Assembly: GCF_005116715.1 (NCBI RefSeq)
Contig: NZ_SWCI01000001.1
Location: 248,001-312,000 of the forward strand
Source: Ferrimonas sediminicola
Lineage (GTDB): Bacteria > Pseudomonadota > Gammaproteobacteria > Enterobacterales > Shewanellaceae
Reading direction: 5' to 3'
Length of the DNA stretch: 64,000 bases
This document shows, piece after piece, positions 35,001-45,066 of the stretch. The notes beneath the pieces were generated by a model. The model searched no databases. It was given only the letters and a program-made list of their open reading frames with translations, and had not been told where the DNA came from. The position numbers were made by a program, and so were the translations under genes. Numbering within the stretch: position 1 is the stretch's first letter; every line of letters begins with the position of its first letter.

Positions 35001-35666
35001 CCCCTTGGAACCGTCATCGGCGGCAGCCAAACGACCCTGATCCTGCCCGCCAGCGCCTTCAGCGTCGCCGCTGATCAGCTCTGTCTGGGGCAGTGGGGCA
35101 GTTGTGAGCAGACCCAGTTCGGCACCCTCATCGGCGGCAGCTCCCTGGGGTACATTCAGGGACCGCAGCTGCGCTATGGCCGGGCGGTCCTGGCCAGTGC
35201 CTACGGCAGCGAAAGCCAGGCGGTGTCGATGCCGCTGACCCTGGAGTACTACAACGGCCGGCAGTTTGCCACTAACCTGCTGGACACCGCCTTCTTTGGC
35301 GACGGCCGGGTTCTTAATGCCGGATCCCCCGCCACTTCCGGTCGGGTGACCCTGACGGGCTCCCTGAATCCGCTGCCAACCACCTCCGGTCAGGCCTACT
35401 CCCAGCAAGGGGTGTTTGACCGCCTGGCCATCAATGGCACCGGTGCGGTGACCACATCGCCACTGACCCTGGAGTATCATCTGGAGCACCCCTTCAACAG
35501 CCAGGGAAGCTGCAGCTTCCCTGAGGCGGCCACTGCGGCGCCCCTCTGGCTGCAATGGTACTGGGACGGCGATCAGCCCTCGGTGCTGAAGAACCCCACC
35601 GCAGAGGTCACCCTGGGCCGGTTCCGTGGCCATGACAAGGTGATCTATCGTCGAGAGCTGTTCTGA
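32007..35666 (+). CDS. mshQ: MSHA biogenesis protein MshQ (DUF6701-type)
   Basis: A 1219-aa secreted protein from ATG 32007, chosen because GGGGAG lies about seven bases upstream and a good signal peptide (L-L-L-A-L-L-G-I-A-L-Q-V-Q-A) begins at once. Earlier in-frame ATGs at 31980 and 31992 are possible. It is rich in beta strands, Ser, Gly and Thr with spaced cysteines. The C-terminal third has the pattern of MshQ/DUF6701 proteins (R-Y-G-R-A-V-L-A-S-A-Y-G-S-E). It is probably an adhesin or tip protein of the pilus and is the last gene of the locus. Confidence 0.8.
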   Translation: MARLTTVASTWGLLLALLGIALQVQAASQSYIDMDAHPTESLKVMINEINIDEGYIEVFFRETITDSSGWQIQWASNGIQGPPVVLDCRNNSCQANAFRVFHGFTLHPNHIEVMVTAPPSPEGSNNSVVHYVRSSNNVNSIKNKQIWIVDDSVATDVFKNGSLENICAKPDGSALDSDWERCEPTEGSSNDGGETPEPPYIHFGRVNLSGGTATIQFPGYTGTRVPLLFLMPPIDRENLPGQPPASVRIASINNRSATITSWGPDGGSSHGIDSVDFLVVTEGVQSFQDLNGTTRVVLEAGTIETCDYKGRNSSDTWFSPCYQDQSDWVEFRNGFGVDLAVLAELQSYRNLGFTAPFYTARSELAYTSGVHLGLEGSEVINLFEQDETLAWLAIEGSAEVLINGELLRVEAGNHLTNHIFNSVTAPIARPLSFQCGNNANYSFSATFPAPPYFFSNKRTREGADGGWARACFVSDTKFNVAVDEDWQFDADREHMGEYFSYLAIEAPTMASLPRVRLRHPDSAISCVGAEVVVDICTNSNCTAFDTDNTYVVTLTADQPVTWENLRTGESGSTLQVLHGDRVLLRQSGAQDSTGITVGVSSHDSFCLSSGGDTDCLISFNPSGLLLSTDSNFLTSCKTGDRLVVTMVDTSSNDPRQCLPVAGGDEVISFSFAYKAPEFPQVAQPLSLDGQPLAAGTTLSRQMNFEIDGTDSLPIRYDEAGKLRVRASINGGPGEGQATLFGEADIDWLPAGLHISAGDALCTAGDASCAPFMKAGSSVEVDVTAHCWVANDDGNYGNNPRTRNFRHPGIDLEPELVAPSGGHNSADLPDDVSGSAVIGSNGAGSVARVLDEVGVFRFVPKNDIDYLGHQLPRSQVSSANIGRVTPAYLSAQTSDTRLEAYCNDFSYLGQPVAYSSPPVVTVAGHAIDGRVTHNFDSEFWNLPNPMASRRYGTQSAAVSVEEPGGIAVTVADDGDLDGSRRFGVSKDWIRFSRPASAVAPLGTVIGGSQTTLILPASAFSVAADQLCLGQWGSCEQTQFGTLIGGSSLGYIQGPQLRYGRAVLASAYGSESQAVSMPLTLEYYNGRQFATNLLDTAFFGDGRVLNAGSPATSGRVTLTGSLNPLPTTSGQAYSQQGVFDRLAINGTGAVTTSPLTLEYHLEHPFNSQGSCSFPEAATAAPLWLQWYWDGDQPSVLKNPTAEVTLGRFRGHDKVIYRRELF

Positions 35667-35715
35667 GGACAGAAAGACGTTCAAATGACGCATTAACGGC
35701 CGGCGTTGCAGGCAG

Positions 35716-35751
35716 GTGTCGGAAAAATGGAGCAAGTCGTTTTTTCGACAC
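35716..35751 (+). terminator. Strong stem-loop between mshQ and mreB
   Basis: GTGTCG-G-AAAAA at 35716-35727 pairs with TTTTTCGACAC ending at 35751, an 11-bp stem with one bulged G. The T-run is inside the 3' arm, so it could act as the msh terminator. It lies 50 bp after mshQ. The mreB promoter must lie in the following 110 bp. Confidence 0.5.
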
Positions 35752-35822
35752 TGTGAAATAACCAGCAACTCCAGTGGTAAAGCGGGTTGTGGATTGGTGG
35801 GGGCGTTGGTAAAGTTAGCTGA

Positions 35823-36902
<1,080 letters not shown>

Positions 36903-36919
36903 TTGGCGGCCTCCGCTGA

Positions 36920-37768
36920 ATGAAACCTTTCTTTAACCGTGGTGCGTCTGTGCAATACCGCCTGTTTATGGCGGTATTGCTTTCTCTCGCCCTGATCCTG
37001 GCCAACGACAGGCTGTTGCCGTTGCGCTCGACCATGGCCACCCTGGTGAGTCCGTTGCAGTACTTGGCCAACTTGCCGGCCCAGGTACTGGATGGGCTCT
37101 CCACCAACCTCTCCTCCCGCGCCGAGCTTCTCCGTGAGAATGAGCGTTTGCGGCAGCGTCAGTTGCTGATGAGCGAGCAGTTGCTGAAGATGGCCAACCT
37201 TCAGGAGGAGAACGACCGCCTGCGTGCCCTGCTGCAATCCCCAACACGTAAAGACGCCCGTCGAATGGTGGCCGAGGTGATGTACGTGGACAGGGATCCG
37301 TTCAAGAGCCAGATTCTGATCGACAAGGGCATCAATGAAGGGGTCTACGTGGGGCAGCCGGTGCTGGACGATTCCGGTGTGGTGGGGCAGGTGACCGAGG
37401 TGGCCCAGTCCACCGCCCGGGTGCTGCTGATTGCCGACTTTACCCACGCCATTCCGGTTCGGGTCGCCCGCAATGATGTGCGTGCCGTTGCCCATGGCAG
37501 CGGTAAGCTGGATCAGCTGGAGTTGGTGAACGTGCCCATGAGCACCGACATCCGCGTGGGCGACCTGCTGATCTCTTCCGGGCTGGGTCAGCGGTTCCCT
37601 GAAGGTTACCCGGTGGCCACGGTCACCCAGGTGGTGCGGGATGAGGGGATGACCTGGGCACAGGTCAGTGCCGAGCCCGTGGCCCACCTGGATAGAATTC
37701 GCTACCTGTTGCTGCTGTGGCAGAACGAAGTACACAGGATATCGCCCCGGGAGGTGACGGGTGGATAA
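36920..37768 (+). CDS. mreC: Rod-shape protein MreC
   Basis: A 282-aa bitopic inner-membrane protein. One membrane helix (about 12-30) is followed by a periplasmic coiled coil (E-N-E-R-L-R-Q-R-Q near 70-105) and two beta domains (about 110-270), the usual MreC layout. It binds MreB, MreD and the PBP2/RodA machinery. It overlaps mreD by 8 bp. Confidence 0.95.
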   Translation: MKPFFNRGASVQYRLFMAVLLSLALILANDRLLPLRSTMATLVSPLQYLANLPAQVLDGLSTNLSSRAELLRENERLRQRQLLMSEQLLKMANLQEENDRLRALLQSPTRKDARRMVAEVMYVDRDPFKSQILIDKGINEGVYVGQPVLDDSGVVGQVTEVAQSTARVLLIADFTHAIPVRVARNDVRAVAHGSGKLDQLELVNVPMSTDIRVGDLLISSGLGQRFPEGYPVATVTQVVRDEGMTWAQVSAEPVAHLDRIRYLLLLWQNEVHRISPREVTGG

Positions 37769-38243
37769 GCCACAACGCTACGGCATCATCTGGATCACCA
37801 TCCTGATTGCCCTGTTCCTGCAGATCATGCCCCTTCCCCAAGTGGTGGCAGCCTGGCGCCCGGACTGGGTGCTGTTGGTGCTGGCCTACTGGACTCTGGC
37901 CCTGCCGCACCGTGCGGGCATTCTGACCGCGTTCCTGGTGGGCCTGCTGTTGGACGTGCTGCTGGGGGCCACCCTGGGGGTGCGCTCCCTGGCGCTGTCT
38001 GTGGTGATCTACCTGGTCGCCCTGCAGTATCAGAAGCTGCGCCACTTTGCCTGGATTCAGCAGATGGGCGTGGTCGCCATGCTGAGCCTGCTCAGCCATC
38101 TTCTGGTATTCTGGGCTGAATATCTTCATAGCGGTGTTCAGCTCTCCTGGGAATACCTGAAACCGGTGGCATTTACCCCCCTGCTGTGGCCCTGGGTGTT
38201 CTGGTTGCTCAGGCGAACCCGCCGTCATTACAAGGTAAAATAG
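37761..38243 (+). CDS. mreD: Rod-shape protein MreD
   Basis: A 160-aa inner-membrane protein from GTG 37761 with about five hydrophobic helices and the conserved P-L-P motif and W-R-P-D-W-V-L-L segment near residues 24-40. It is the third member of the MreBCD elongation complex and overlaps the mreC end. Only one base separates it from maf. Confidence 0.95.
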   Translation: MDKPQRYGIIWITILIALFLQIMPLPQVVAAWRPDWVLLVLAYWTLALPHRAGILTAFLVGLLLDVLLGATLGVRSLALSVVIYLVALQYQKLRHFAWIQQMGVVAMLSLLSHLLVFWAEYLHSGVQLSWEYLKPVAFTPLLWPWVFWLLRRTRRHYKVK

Positions 38244-38244
38244 T

Positions 38245-38808
38245 ATGTCCCTGCCAAACTGCTTCCTGGCCTCCTCCTCTCCCCGCCGGAGAGAGCTGCT
38301 GGGGCAGCTGGGCTGTCAATTCGATTGCGTCAGTCCGGAGATCGATGAAACCCCGGGAGATCGGGAGAGTCCAACTGATTATGTGGCTAGGCTGGCCAGG
38401 GAGAAGGCCTGGGCCGGGGAGGCGCTGACCGACGGTTCCCGTCCGGTACTGGGTTCGGACACCGTGGTGGTGCTCGATGGTCGCATCCTAGGTAAACCCA
38501 GGGACCAGGCCGACGCCGAAGCCACCTTGGCGGCCCTTCGGGGACGCAGCCATCAGGTGATGACCGCCGTTGCCGTGGTGTGGCGGGAGCGGCTGGAGCA
38601 GGCCCTGGTGGTCACCGAGGTCACCTTCGGCGCCATGACCGCCGAGCAGATTCGCGACTACGTCGCCGGCGGCGAGCCCATGGACAAGGCGGGAAGTTAT
38701 GGCATCCAGGGAGAGGGCGGGGCCTTTGTGAAGGCGATAAACGGCAGCTACTCTGCCGTAGTGGGCCTGCCTCTGGTAGAGACCCGGGAACTCTTGTCAC
38801 GTTTTTAA
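38245..38808 (+). CDS. maf: Maf-family nucleotide pyrophosphatase (YhdE type)
   Basis: A 187-aa protein that hydrolyses dTTP/UTP and modified nucleotides to the monophosphate, a house-cleaning role also linked to cell division arrest. The signature [12 protein letters not shown] is at residues 8-19, D-E-T-P-G near 34, S-D-T-V-V-V-L-D near 72 and G-S-Y-G-I-Q-G near 155. Position after mreD matches E. coli yhdE. Start ATG 38245. Confidence 0.95.
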   Translation: MSLPNCFLASSSPRRRELLGQLGCQFDCVSPEIDETPGDRESPTDYVARLAREKAWAGEALTDGSRPVLGSDTVVVLDGRILGKPRDQADAEATLAALRGRSHQVMTAVAVVWRERLEQALVVTEVTFGAMTAEQIRDYVAGGEPMDKAGSYGIQGEGGAFVKAINGSYSAVVGLPLVETRELLSRF

Positions 38809-38823
38809 TAGGTTGGAGGTCAG

Positions 38824-40314
38824 GTGCACCCCTCGTCAGTCATTGGTACCGAACTGCTGATCAACGTTACCCCCACCGAAAACCGGGTAGCGCTGCTTGA
38901 ACGCGGCCAGCTTCAGGAGGTCCACGTCGAACGCCGTGGTCGCCTGGGGATCGTCGGCAACATCTATCGCGGCAAGGTAACCCGGGTGTTGCCGGGTATG
39001 CAGGCGGCCTTTGTGGACATCGGCCACGAGAAGGCGGCGTTCCTGCACGCGTCCGATATCATCCCTCACACCGAATGTGTGGCCGAGCCGGAGCAGAAAC
39101 AGTTCCAGGCTCAGGACATCGCTTCGCTGGTGCGCCCTGGCCAGGACATCACGGTTCAGGTGACCAAGGATCCCCTGGGGACCAAGGGCGCCCGCCTGAC
39201 CACCGACATCACTCTGCCCTCCCGTTACCTGGTGTTTATGCCCGGGGCGGCCCATGTGGGGGTGTCTCAGCGCATCGAATCGGAAGAGGAGCGTGAGCGC
39301 CTGAAGAGGTTGGTGGCCCAGTTTGTCGACACCGACGGCGGCTTCATCATCCGCACCGCTGCCGAGGGGGCCTGTGAAAAGGAGCTGGCCCACGACGCCG
39401 CCTTCCTGCGCCGGGTGTGGCGCAAGGTCAGTGAGCGTCGTCAGCGCCCCGGAGGCAAGGTGATCCCCCTCTACGAGGATCTGACCCTGCCGAGGCGGCT
39501 GCTGCGGGATCTGGCGATCTGCAACATCGAGCGGGTGCAGGTGGACTCCCGCACCGCCATCAAGGAACTCCGCGAGTTTGCCGAGGAGTTCGTGCCGGAT
39601 GTGGCCCCGGTGCTGGAGCACTTCACCGGTCCCTCGCCGCTGTTTGATCTCTACGATGTGGAGAATGAGATCCAGCGGGCGCTGGAGCGCAAGGTGGAGC
39701 TGAAGAACGGCGGGTACCTGATCATCGACCAGACCGAGGCGATGACCACCATCGACATCAACACCGGCGCGTTCGTCGGCCACCGCAACCTGGAAGAGAC
39801 CATCTTCAACACCAACCTGGAAGCCACCCGGGCCATCGCTCATCAGTTGAGGCTGAGGAATCTCGGGGGGATCATCATCATCGACTTCATCGACATGACC
39901 TCCGATGAACACCGAAACCGGGTGCTCGGCACCCTGGAAGCGGCGCTGGCGGTGGACAGGGTGAAGACCAGCGTCAGCGGCTTCTCCCGACTGGGGCTGG
40001 TAGAGGTCACCCGCAAGCGTACCCGGGAGAGCCTGGAGCACGTGCTCTGCGGCGAGTGCCCGGTGTGCAAGGGCACCGGCACCTTGAAGACGGTGGAGAC
40101 CGTCTGCTACGAGATGTTCCGCGAGATCATCCGGGTGGACCGCCAGTACGATGCCGACGAGTTCTCCGTCTACGTCGCCCCCGCGGTGCACGATGCCCTG
40201 ATCGGCGACGAAGCCCACAGCCTGGCGGAGCTGGAGGTGTTTATCGGCAAGCGTATCCGCCTCCAGCCCGAGCCCCTCTATGCCCAGGACAAGTTTGACG
40301 TGGTGATGATGTGA
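38824..40314 (+). CDS. rng: Ribonuclease G
   Basis: A 496-aa endoribonuclease that matures the 5' end of 16S rRNA and cuts some mRNAs. GTG 38824 has GGAGG five bases upstream. An S1 domain (about 40-130, G-N-I-Y-R-G-K-V and D-I-G-H-E-K-A-A-F) is followed by the catalytic region with metal-binding Asp in T-I-D-I-N-T-G and I-I-I-I-D-F-I-D-M, and a C-P-V-C-K-G-T-G zinc-link motif near 420. The RNase E-type long C-terminal tail is missing, as expected for RNase G. Confidence 0.96.
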   Translation: MHPSSVIGTELLINVTPTENRVALLERGQLQEVHVERRGRLGIVGNIYRGKVTRVLPGMQAAFVDIGHEKAAFLHASDIIPHTECVAEPEQKQFQAQDIASLVRPGQDITVQVTKDPLGTKGARLTTDITLPSRYLVFMPGAAHVGVSQRIESEEERERLKRLVAQFVDTDGGFIIRTAAEGACEKELAHDAAFLRRVWRKVSERRQRPGGKVIPLYEDLTLPRRLLRDLAICNIERVQVDSRTAIKELREFAEEFVPDVAPVLEHFTGPSPLFDLYDVENEIQRALERKVELKNGGYLIIDQTEAMTTIDINTGAFVGHRNLEETIFNTNLEATRAIAHQLRLRNLGGIIIIDFIDMTSDEHRNRVLGTLEAALAVDRVKTSVSGFSRLGLVEVTRKRTRESLEHVLCGECPVCKGTGTLKTVETVCYEMFREIIRVDRQYDADEFSVYVAPAVHDALIGDEAHSLAELEVFIGKRIRLQPEPLYAQDKFDVVMM

Positions 40315-43300
40315 ACCTGGGCCCCGGAATCCGGCGACTGCTGAGCTTCTGCTGGTATAGCGCGGCGACGCTGATCGTGCTGTTTGCGCTGCTGGTGGCG
40401 GCGGTGCGTACCCTGTTGCCCGAGCTGGATTCCATCCGTGATGAGTTGACCGCCCAGTTGAGCGCCCAGAGTGGCCTCGATCTGGAGTTTGGCCGTCTGG
40501 GAGCCAGCTGGAAGCCCAAGGGGCCACAGCTGGTGATCGATCACTTCCGCCTTCCGGCCCAGGAGGATCTGGAGCTGGAGATCAAGGTGGAACAGGCGGT
40601 GGCCCAGTTGGACTTCTGGGCCTCGCTTCTCGATCTCGACCTACGCTTCGACGAGGTCAGTTTCACCGGGGTGGAGGTGCGACTGCTTGGTGCCTTGACC
40701 CCTGGTTCCGGGGAGGGATCCGGCAACGCCCTCGACGCCTTCAAGCGTACCTTCCTCCATGGCCTGCGCCGCCTTACCCTCGACGATGCCCGGCTGTTCC
40801 TGCCGCTGTCGGAGCAGCGGGGCGAGCCGGTGCATATCGCCCACCTCCAGTGGCGCAATCAGGGCAACCGTCACCTGGGAGAGGGGCGCCTCTACCTGGA
40901 CAGCGACAGCAACCAGGATGAAACCCTGAGGCTGGCGGTGGAGCTGCGCAGCGATCGCGATCAGCTGTTCGGGCGCAGCTATGTCCAGGCCGAGCAGTTG
41001 GATATCGGTGACTGGCTGGCGCGTCAGATCGGCAGCGACGGCCGCCAGTACTCCGGCGTGCTCAACATGGAGTCATGGATCAGTTTCGATGAGTACGGCC
41101 TGCGCAGCGGCCAGGTGGAGTTTGGCGAGAGCGACTTCAGTTGGCAGGGGCCGGAACCTCAGCGCATGGCGATCAAGGGCGGTCGCCTGGTGTGGTCTCC
41201 CAGCGAGGGCGGCGGCCTGCTGGCCAGCCAGGATCTGCAACTGCAGAGCAACGGTGCCCCCTGGCCGCAGACCCACTTCGCCCTGCGCCATCGCCAGGGC
41301 GACCTCAGCCTGTGGCTGGACGGCCTGCAGCTGGACAAGCTCAAGCCCCTGCTGGGGCTGATCCCCGGGATCAACAACCGCACCCTGTCGGACATGCTGG
41401 CCGCCAACGGCCGGGGTGAGATTCGCCAGATCCGCGCCCAGCGTCACCAGGGAACCTGGGCACTGGCGGCGGATCTAGAGTCGCTGGGCTGGGATATGAG
41501 CGGCAAGGTGCCGGGGGTGGCCGGAGTCAATGGCCGCTTCACCTGGGTGGGCGAACAGGGGCGTCTGCACCTGCCCAGCCAGAAGGCGGCACTCTACTGG
41601 CCCTGGCAGTTCAGCCATACGGTTCAATTCTCCGAACTCAGCGGTGACCTGGCTATCCGTAACCAGGATGGCTGGGTGGTGACCACCGACAACCTGCGCC
41701 TCGATGGCGCTGTCCTGCAGGCGGACCTGGCGGCGGCGCTGCGGTTGCCCGGCGATCGTCCGGTGCGTCTGCAACTGTACGGCAATGCCCGCGTCAAACA
41801 GATGGAGGAGGCGGACAGGCTGTTTCCCCGCAAGGCGATGGGGGAGGGGCTTTCAGGCTACCTGGCCGAGGCGCTGCAGGCGGGCCATACCGATAACGCC
41901 CAGGTGTTGTGGCACGGAGATCTGGCCGATTACCCCTACGAGGGTGGTCAGGGGGTGTTCCAGGCGGCCTTCACCATGGAGCAGGGGCAGTTCCAGTTTC
42001 TCCCCTCCTGGCCCGCCGTGACCGACATCACCCTGGATGCGCTGTTCGAGAACATGCGCATGGATCTGTGGGTGCGGCAGGGGTTGCTGGAACGGGTCCC
42101 GGTGGAGAACGCCCATGTGTTTATCCCCACTCTCAACCGCAGTGCCACCCTCACCGTGACCGCCTCGGTGCGCACCGACGCCGCCGCCGCCAGTGAGCTG
42201 ATGGCCCACTCCTCCCTGGCCAGCTCGGTGGGGACCACCCTCAAGGAGCTGCAGATCGGCGGTGCGGTGGCCACCAGTCTGGATCTCACCTTTCCCCTGG
42301 GGTCGGCGGTCAGCGATCAGCCCCCCAGCATCCTCGGCAGGGTGGCGTTGTGGGACAACCCGGTCCATCTCCGCGCCCTCTCCACCGATCTCACCGATGT
42401 CCGTGGCGAGCTGAGTTTTGATTCCGGCAGGGTTTCCGCCGAGGGGCTGACGGCCAGCGTGTTCAACCAGCCACTGACCCTGGACGTGGACACCGGGCCC
42501 GAGGGGGATGTCTACCGGGCCAGGGTGGACCTGTCCGGCCGTTGGCATACGGACAATCTTCCCAAGGGGCAGACCTTCCCATTGTTTCAGCACCTGGAGG
42601 GGGAGGCCCAGTGGCAGGGGCAGCTGCAGATGAACTTCCGCCAGGATGGCGATTACGCCTACCAGGCGAAGGTGGAGACCAGCCTGGAGGGGCTGGAGGT
42701 GGATCTTCCGGCGCCCGTGGGCAAGAGCGCCTCCACGCCGGTGCGTACCGTGCTGGAGGTCAATGGCGACCAGAGCGGTGCGCAGTTGCTGGCCAGTCAG
42801 GGGATGCGCATCGGCTACCTGGCGGAGTTTGATATCGACAGCCTGGGGTTCCACTGGCCCAGGTACCAGTTGGCCATTGGCCGGCGGCCCGGCCTGATCG
42901 GCGTGGACTCCGGTTCCATCGAGCTGGCGATCTCCCGGGTGAAGCTGGAGGAGTGGCTGCCGCTGATCACCGCCTTTGTCACCACCACTGGCGACGGCTC
43001 CCATGGCGCGGTGCCGCCGCTGACCAGGGTGCACGGATCCCTGTCGCGGTTGGACATCTTCGGACTGCACTTCGATCAGACTCTGCTGGAGGGGTGGCCC
43101 GATGAGCAGGGGTGGCGGTTCCGGGCCGAGTCGGACCAGATGCGCGGTGAGCTGTTGATCGGCCGGGACTGGCAGGAAAATGGCATCCGCGTCGATGCGG
43201 ACCGGTTGCAGCTGGAGTGGGACAGTCAGAGTGGCCCCAGACAGCCCGAGTCCGCCAGCCTGATTGCGCAGATGCCGGCGGTGGAGGCCAATGTGGCTAA

Positions 43301-44213
43301 CTTCCATGTCAGGGAGCTGGACCTGGGGCAACTCACCCTCAGTGGCCGCCATGATCCCCAGGGTTATCGGGTGGACGAGCTGCGGCTGACCCGCCCCGAG
43401 TATCAGTTTAAGGCCACCGGACTCTGGCAGCCTCAGGGCGAGAAAACCCGGTTCGATATCAGGGGGCAGTTGGCCAGTCCCGACTTTGGCAAGATGAGCG
43501 CCGTCATCGGCCAGCCGCTGGGGCTGGAGGAGTCCAGTCTGGACGCCGCCTTCAATGTCGGCTGGCAGGATGCGCCGTGGGCCCTGGAGATCCCCAGCCT
43601 GGATGGCGACCTGGAGTTCGCCTTTGGCAAGGGCAGCCTGTCCCAGGTGTCGGACAAGGGGGCGCGTATCCTGTCACTGTTCAGCCTGGACTCCCTGCTG
43701 CGCAAGCTCTCCCTCGACTTCACCGACGTGTTCGGCAAGGGATTCTACTACCAGAGCTTTGATGGCACCGTCCAGTTTGCGGACGGTGTGGCCAGCACCA
43801 GCGACACCAAGCTGGATGGCGATGCCGGGGTGATGAAGATCCGCGGCAGCTCCAATCTGGTCAGCCGGGAGCTGGATTACCGCATTAGCTTCTCTCCGGC
43901 ACTGACCGCCAGTGTGCCGGCGGTGGCGTTGATGTCCGGTGCGTCCCTGACCGTTGGCGTGGGCGCTTTCGCCGTCTCCAAGATCCTGGAACCGGTAATC
44001 GAGGTGATTACCCAGCTAAACTATAAGCTTACCGGAACCTTCGACGACCCGGTTCTCGAGGAGCTGGAACGGGACAAGCGGGAGATCCGCATCATCGAAG
44101 AGGCGCAGCCCGAGTCTGAGCCTCAGGCGGAACCCAGGTCGCCGACGCCGGATTACATGGAGTCCCTGCCCGAGCCCCTGCCCGAGGGGGAGGGCAGGGC
44201 AGTCGGTCAGTAA
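40311..44213 (+). CDS. yhdP: AsmA-like envelope lipid transport protein YhdP
   Basis: A 1300-aa protein with one N-terminal membrane helix (about 18-38), then a very long repetitive beta periplasmic region and a C-terminal DUF3971/AsmA2-like part. GTG 40311 overlaps the rng stop by 4 bp. YhdP is one of the AsmA-like proteins that bridge the envelope and carry phospholipid to the outer membrane, partly redundant with TamB and YdbH. The C-terminus is Pro/Glu-rich. The order rng-yhdP-nitrilase-tldD is conserved in this group. Confidence 0.9.
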   Translation: MNLGPGIRRLLSFCWYSAATLIVLFALLVAAVRTLLPELDSIRDELTAQLSAQSGLDLEFGRLGASWKPKGPQLVIDHFRLPAQEDLELEIKVEQAVAQLDFWASLLDLDLRFDEVSFTGVEVRLLGALTPGSGEGSGNALDAFKRTFLHGLRRLTLDDARLFLPLSEQRGEPVHIAHLQWRNQGNRHLGEGRLYLDSDSNQDETLRLAVELRSDRDQLFGRSYVQAEQLDIGDWLARQIGSDGRQYSGVLNMESWISFDEYGLRSGQVEFGESDFSWQGPEPQRMAIKGGRLVWSPSEGGGLLASQDLQLQSNGAPWPQTHFALRHRQGDLSLWLDGLQLDKLKPLLGLIPGINNRTLSDMLAANGRGEIRQIRAQRHQGTWALAADLESLGWDMSGKVPGVAGVNGRFTWVGEQGRLHLPSQKAALYWPWQFSHTVQFSELSGDLAIRNQDGWVVTTDNLRLDGAVLQADLAAALRLPGDRPVRLQLYGNARVKQMEEADRLFPRKAMGEGLSGYLAEALQAGHTDNAQVLWHGDLADYPYEGGQGVFQAAFTMEQGQFQFLPSWPAVTDITLDALFENMRMDLWVRQGLLERVPVENAHVFIPTLNRSATLTVTASVRTDAAAASELMAHSSLASSVGTTLKELQIGGAVATSLDLTFPLGSAVSDQPPSILGRVALWDNPVHLRALSTDLTDVRGELSFDSGRVSAEGLTASVFNQPLTLDVDTGPEGDVYRARVDLSGRWHTDNLPKGQTFPLFQHLEGEAQWQGQLQMNFRQDGDYAYQAKVETSLEGLEVDLPAPVGKSASTPVRTVLEVNGDQSGAQLLASQGMRIGYLAEFDIDSLGFHWPRYQLAIGRRPGLIGVDSGSIELAISRVKLEEWLPLITAFVTTTGDGSHGAVPPLTRVHGSLSRLDIFGLHFDQTLLEGWPDEQGWRFRAESDQMRGELLIGRDWQENGIRVDADRLQLEWDSQSGPRQPESASLIAQMPAVEANVANFHVRELDLGQLTLSGRHDPQGYRVDELRLTRPEYQFKATGLWQPQGEKTRFDIRGQLASPDFGKMSAVIGQPLGLEESSLDAAFNVGWQDAPWALEIPSLDGDLEFAFGKGSLSQVSDKGARILSLFSLDSLLRKLSLDFTDVFGKGFYYQSFDGTVQFADGVASTSDTKLDGDAGVMKIRGSSNLVSRELDYRISFSPALTASVPAVALMSGASLTVGVGAFAVSKILEPVIEVITQLNYKLTGTFDDPVLEELERDKREIRIIEEAQPESEPQAEPRSPTPDYMESLPEPLPEGEGRAVGQ

Positions 44214-44227
44214 CCCAAGGAGAGTCT

Positions 44228-45040
44228 ATGCAGCTGTATGCCCTGCAGTGCCGTTCCGGCGCCGATCCCGCGGACAACTTGAGGTGGTTGCGCCGGCAGC
44301 TGGCCCCTCTCGCCGAGGTGGCCGGAGACAAGCTGGTGGTGCTGCCGGAGTGTGTCGTCGCCTTCGATGGCCCGAAGGGGCAGTGGCAGTCGCTGGCAGA
44401 GCCCATGGGTCAGGGACCGCTGCAGCGGGGACTGGCCGAACTGGCCGAACTGAGCCGCTGCACCTTGGTGGCCGGTACCCTGCCGATCCTGGCCCCGGAC
44501 GGTCGCGCCTATGCCGCCACCCTGGTGTTTGGCGCCCAGGGGCAATGCCTGGCCCGCTACGACAAGGTGCACCTGTTTGATGTGACGGTTGGGGACAACA
44601 CCGGTCATTACCGGGAGAGCGACACCACCTGTCCCGGGGAGCGGCTGCAGGTGGTGGATACCCCTATGGGCCGGGTCGGCCTTGCGGTATGTTACGATCT
44701 GCGCTTTCCGGAGCTGTTTCGCGAGCTGGTGGCCCGCGGCGCCGACATCATCGCGGTACCGGCGGCCTTTACCCGGGTGACGGGCGCGGCCCACTGGGCG
44801 CCGCTGCTTCAGGCGAGGGCCATCGAAAACCAGGTCTATCTGGTGGCGGCCGGCCAGGTCGGCACCCATGACAACGGTCGGGAAACCTGGGGCCATTCGA
44901 TGATTCTCGATCCCTGGGGCGAGGTATTGGCCAACGCCGGCGATGGCGAGGGGCTGATTCACGCCCCCTTCGACCGACAACGTATACAGGAGGTGCGGCA
45001 AGCGATGCCCTGCCTCAATCACATTCGGCTGCCCCTGTAG
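44228..45040 (+). CDS. Carbon-nitrogen hydrolase (Nit1-type, probable deaminated glutathione amidase)
   Basis: A 270-aa nitrilase-superfamily enzyme. The triad is visible: Glu in L-P-E-C-V near residue 40, Lys in R-Y-D-K-V-H-L-F near 112 and Cys in [10 protein letters not shown] near 155. The sequence F-P-E-L-F-R-E-L and the D-K-V-H-L-F-D segment match the Nit1/YbeM branch, which repairs deaminated glutathione; the exact substrate is inference. AAGGAG lies eight bases before ATG 44228. tldD follows 26 bp on. Confidence 0.87.
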   Translation: MQLYALQCRSGADPADNLRWLRRQLAPLAEVAGDKLVVLPECVVAFDGPKGQWQSLAEPMGQGPLQRGLAELAELSRCTLVAGTLPILAPDGRAYAATLVFGAQGQCLARYDKVHLFDVTVGDNTGHYRESDTTCPGERLQVVDTPMGRVGLAVCYDLRFPELFRELVARGADIIAVPAAFTRVTGAAHWAPLLQARAIENQVYLVAAGQVGTHDNGRETWGHSMILDPWGEVLANAGDGEGLIHAPFDRQRIQEVRQAMPCLNHIRLPL

Positions 45041-45066
45041 GGCGCACCCAAGGAACCAAGGACGCC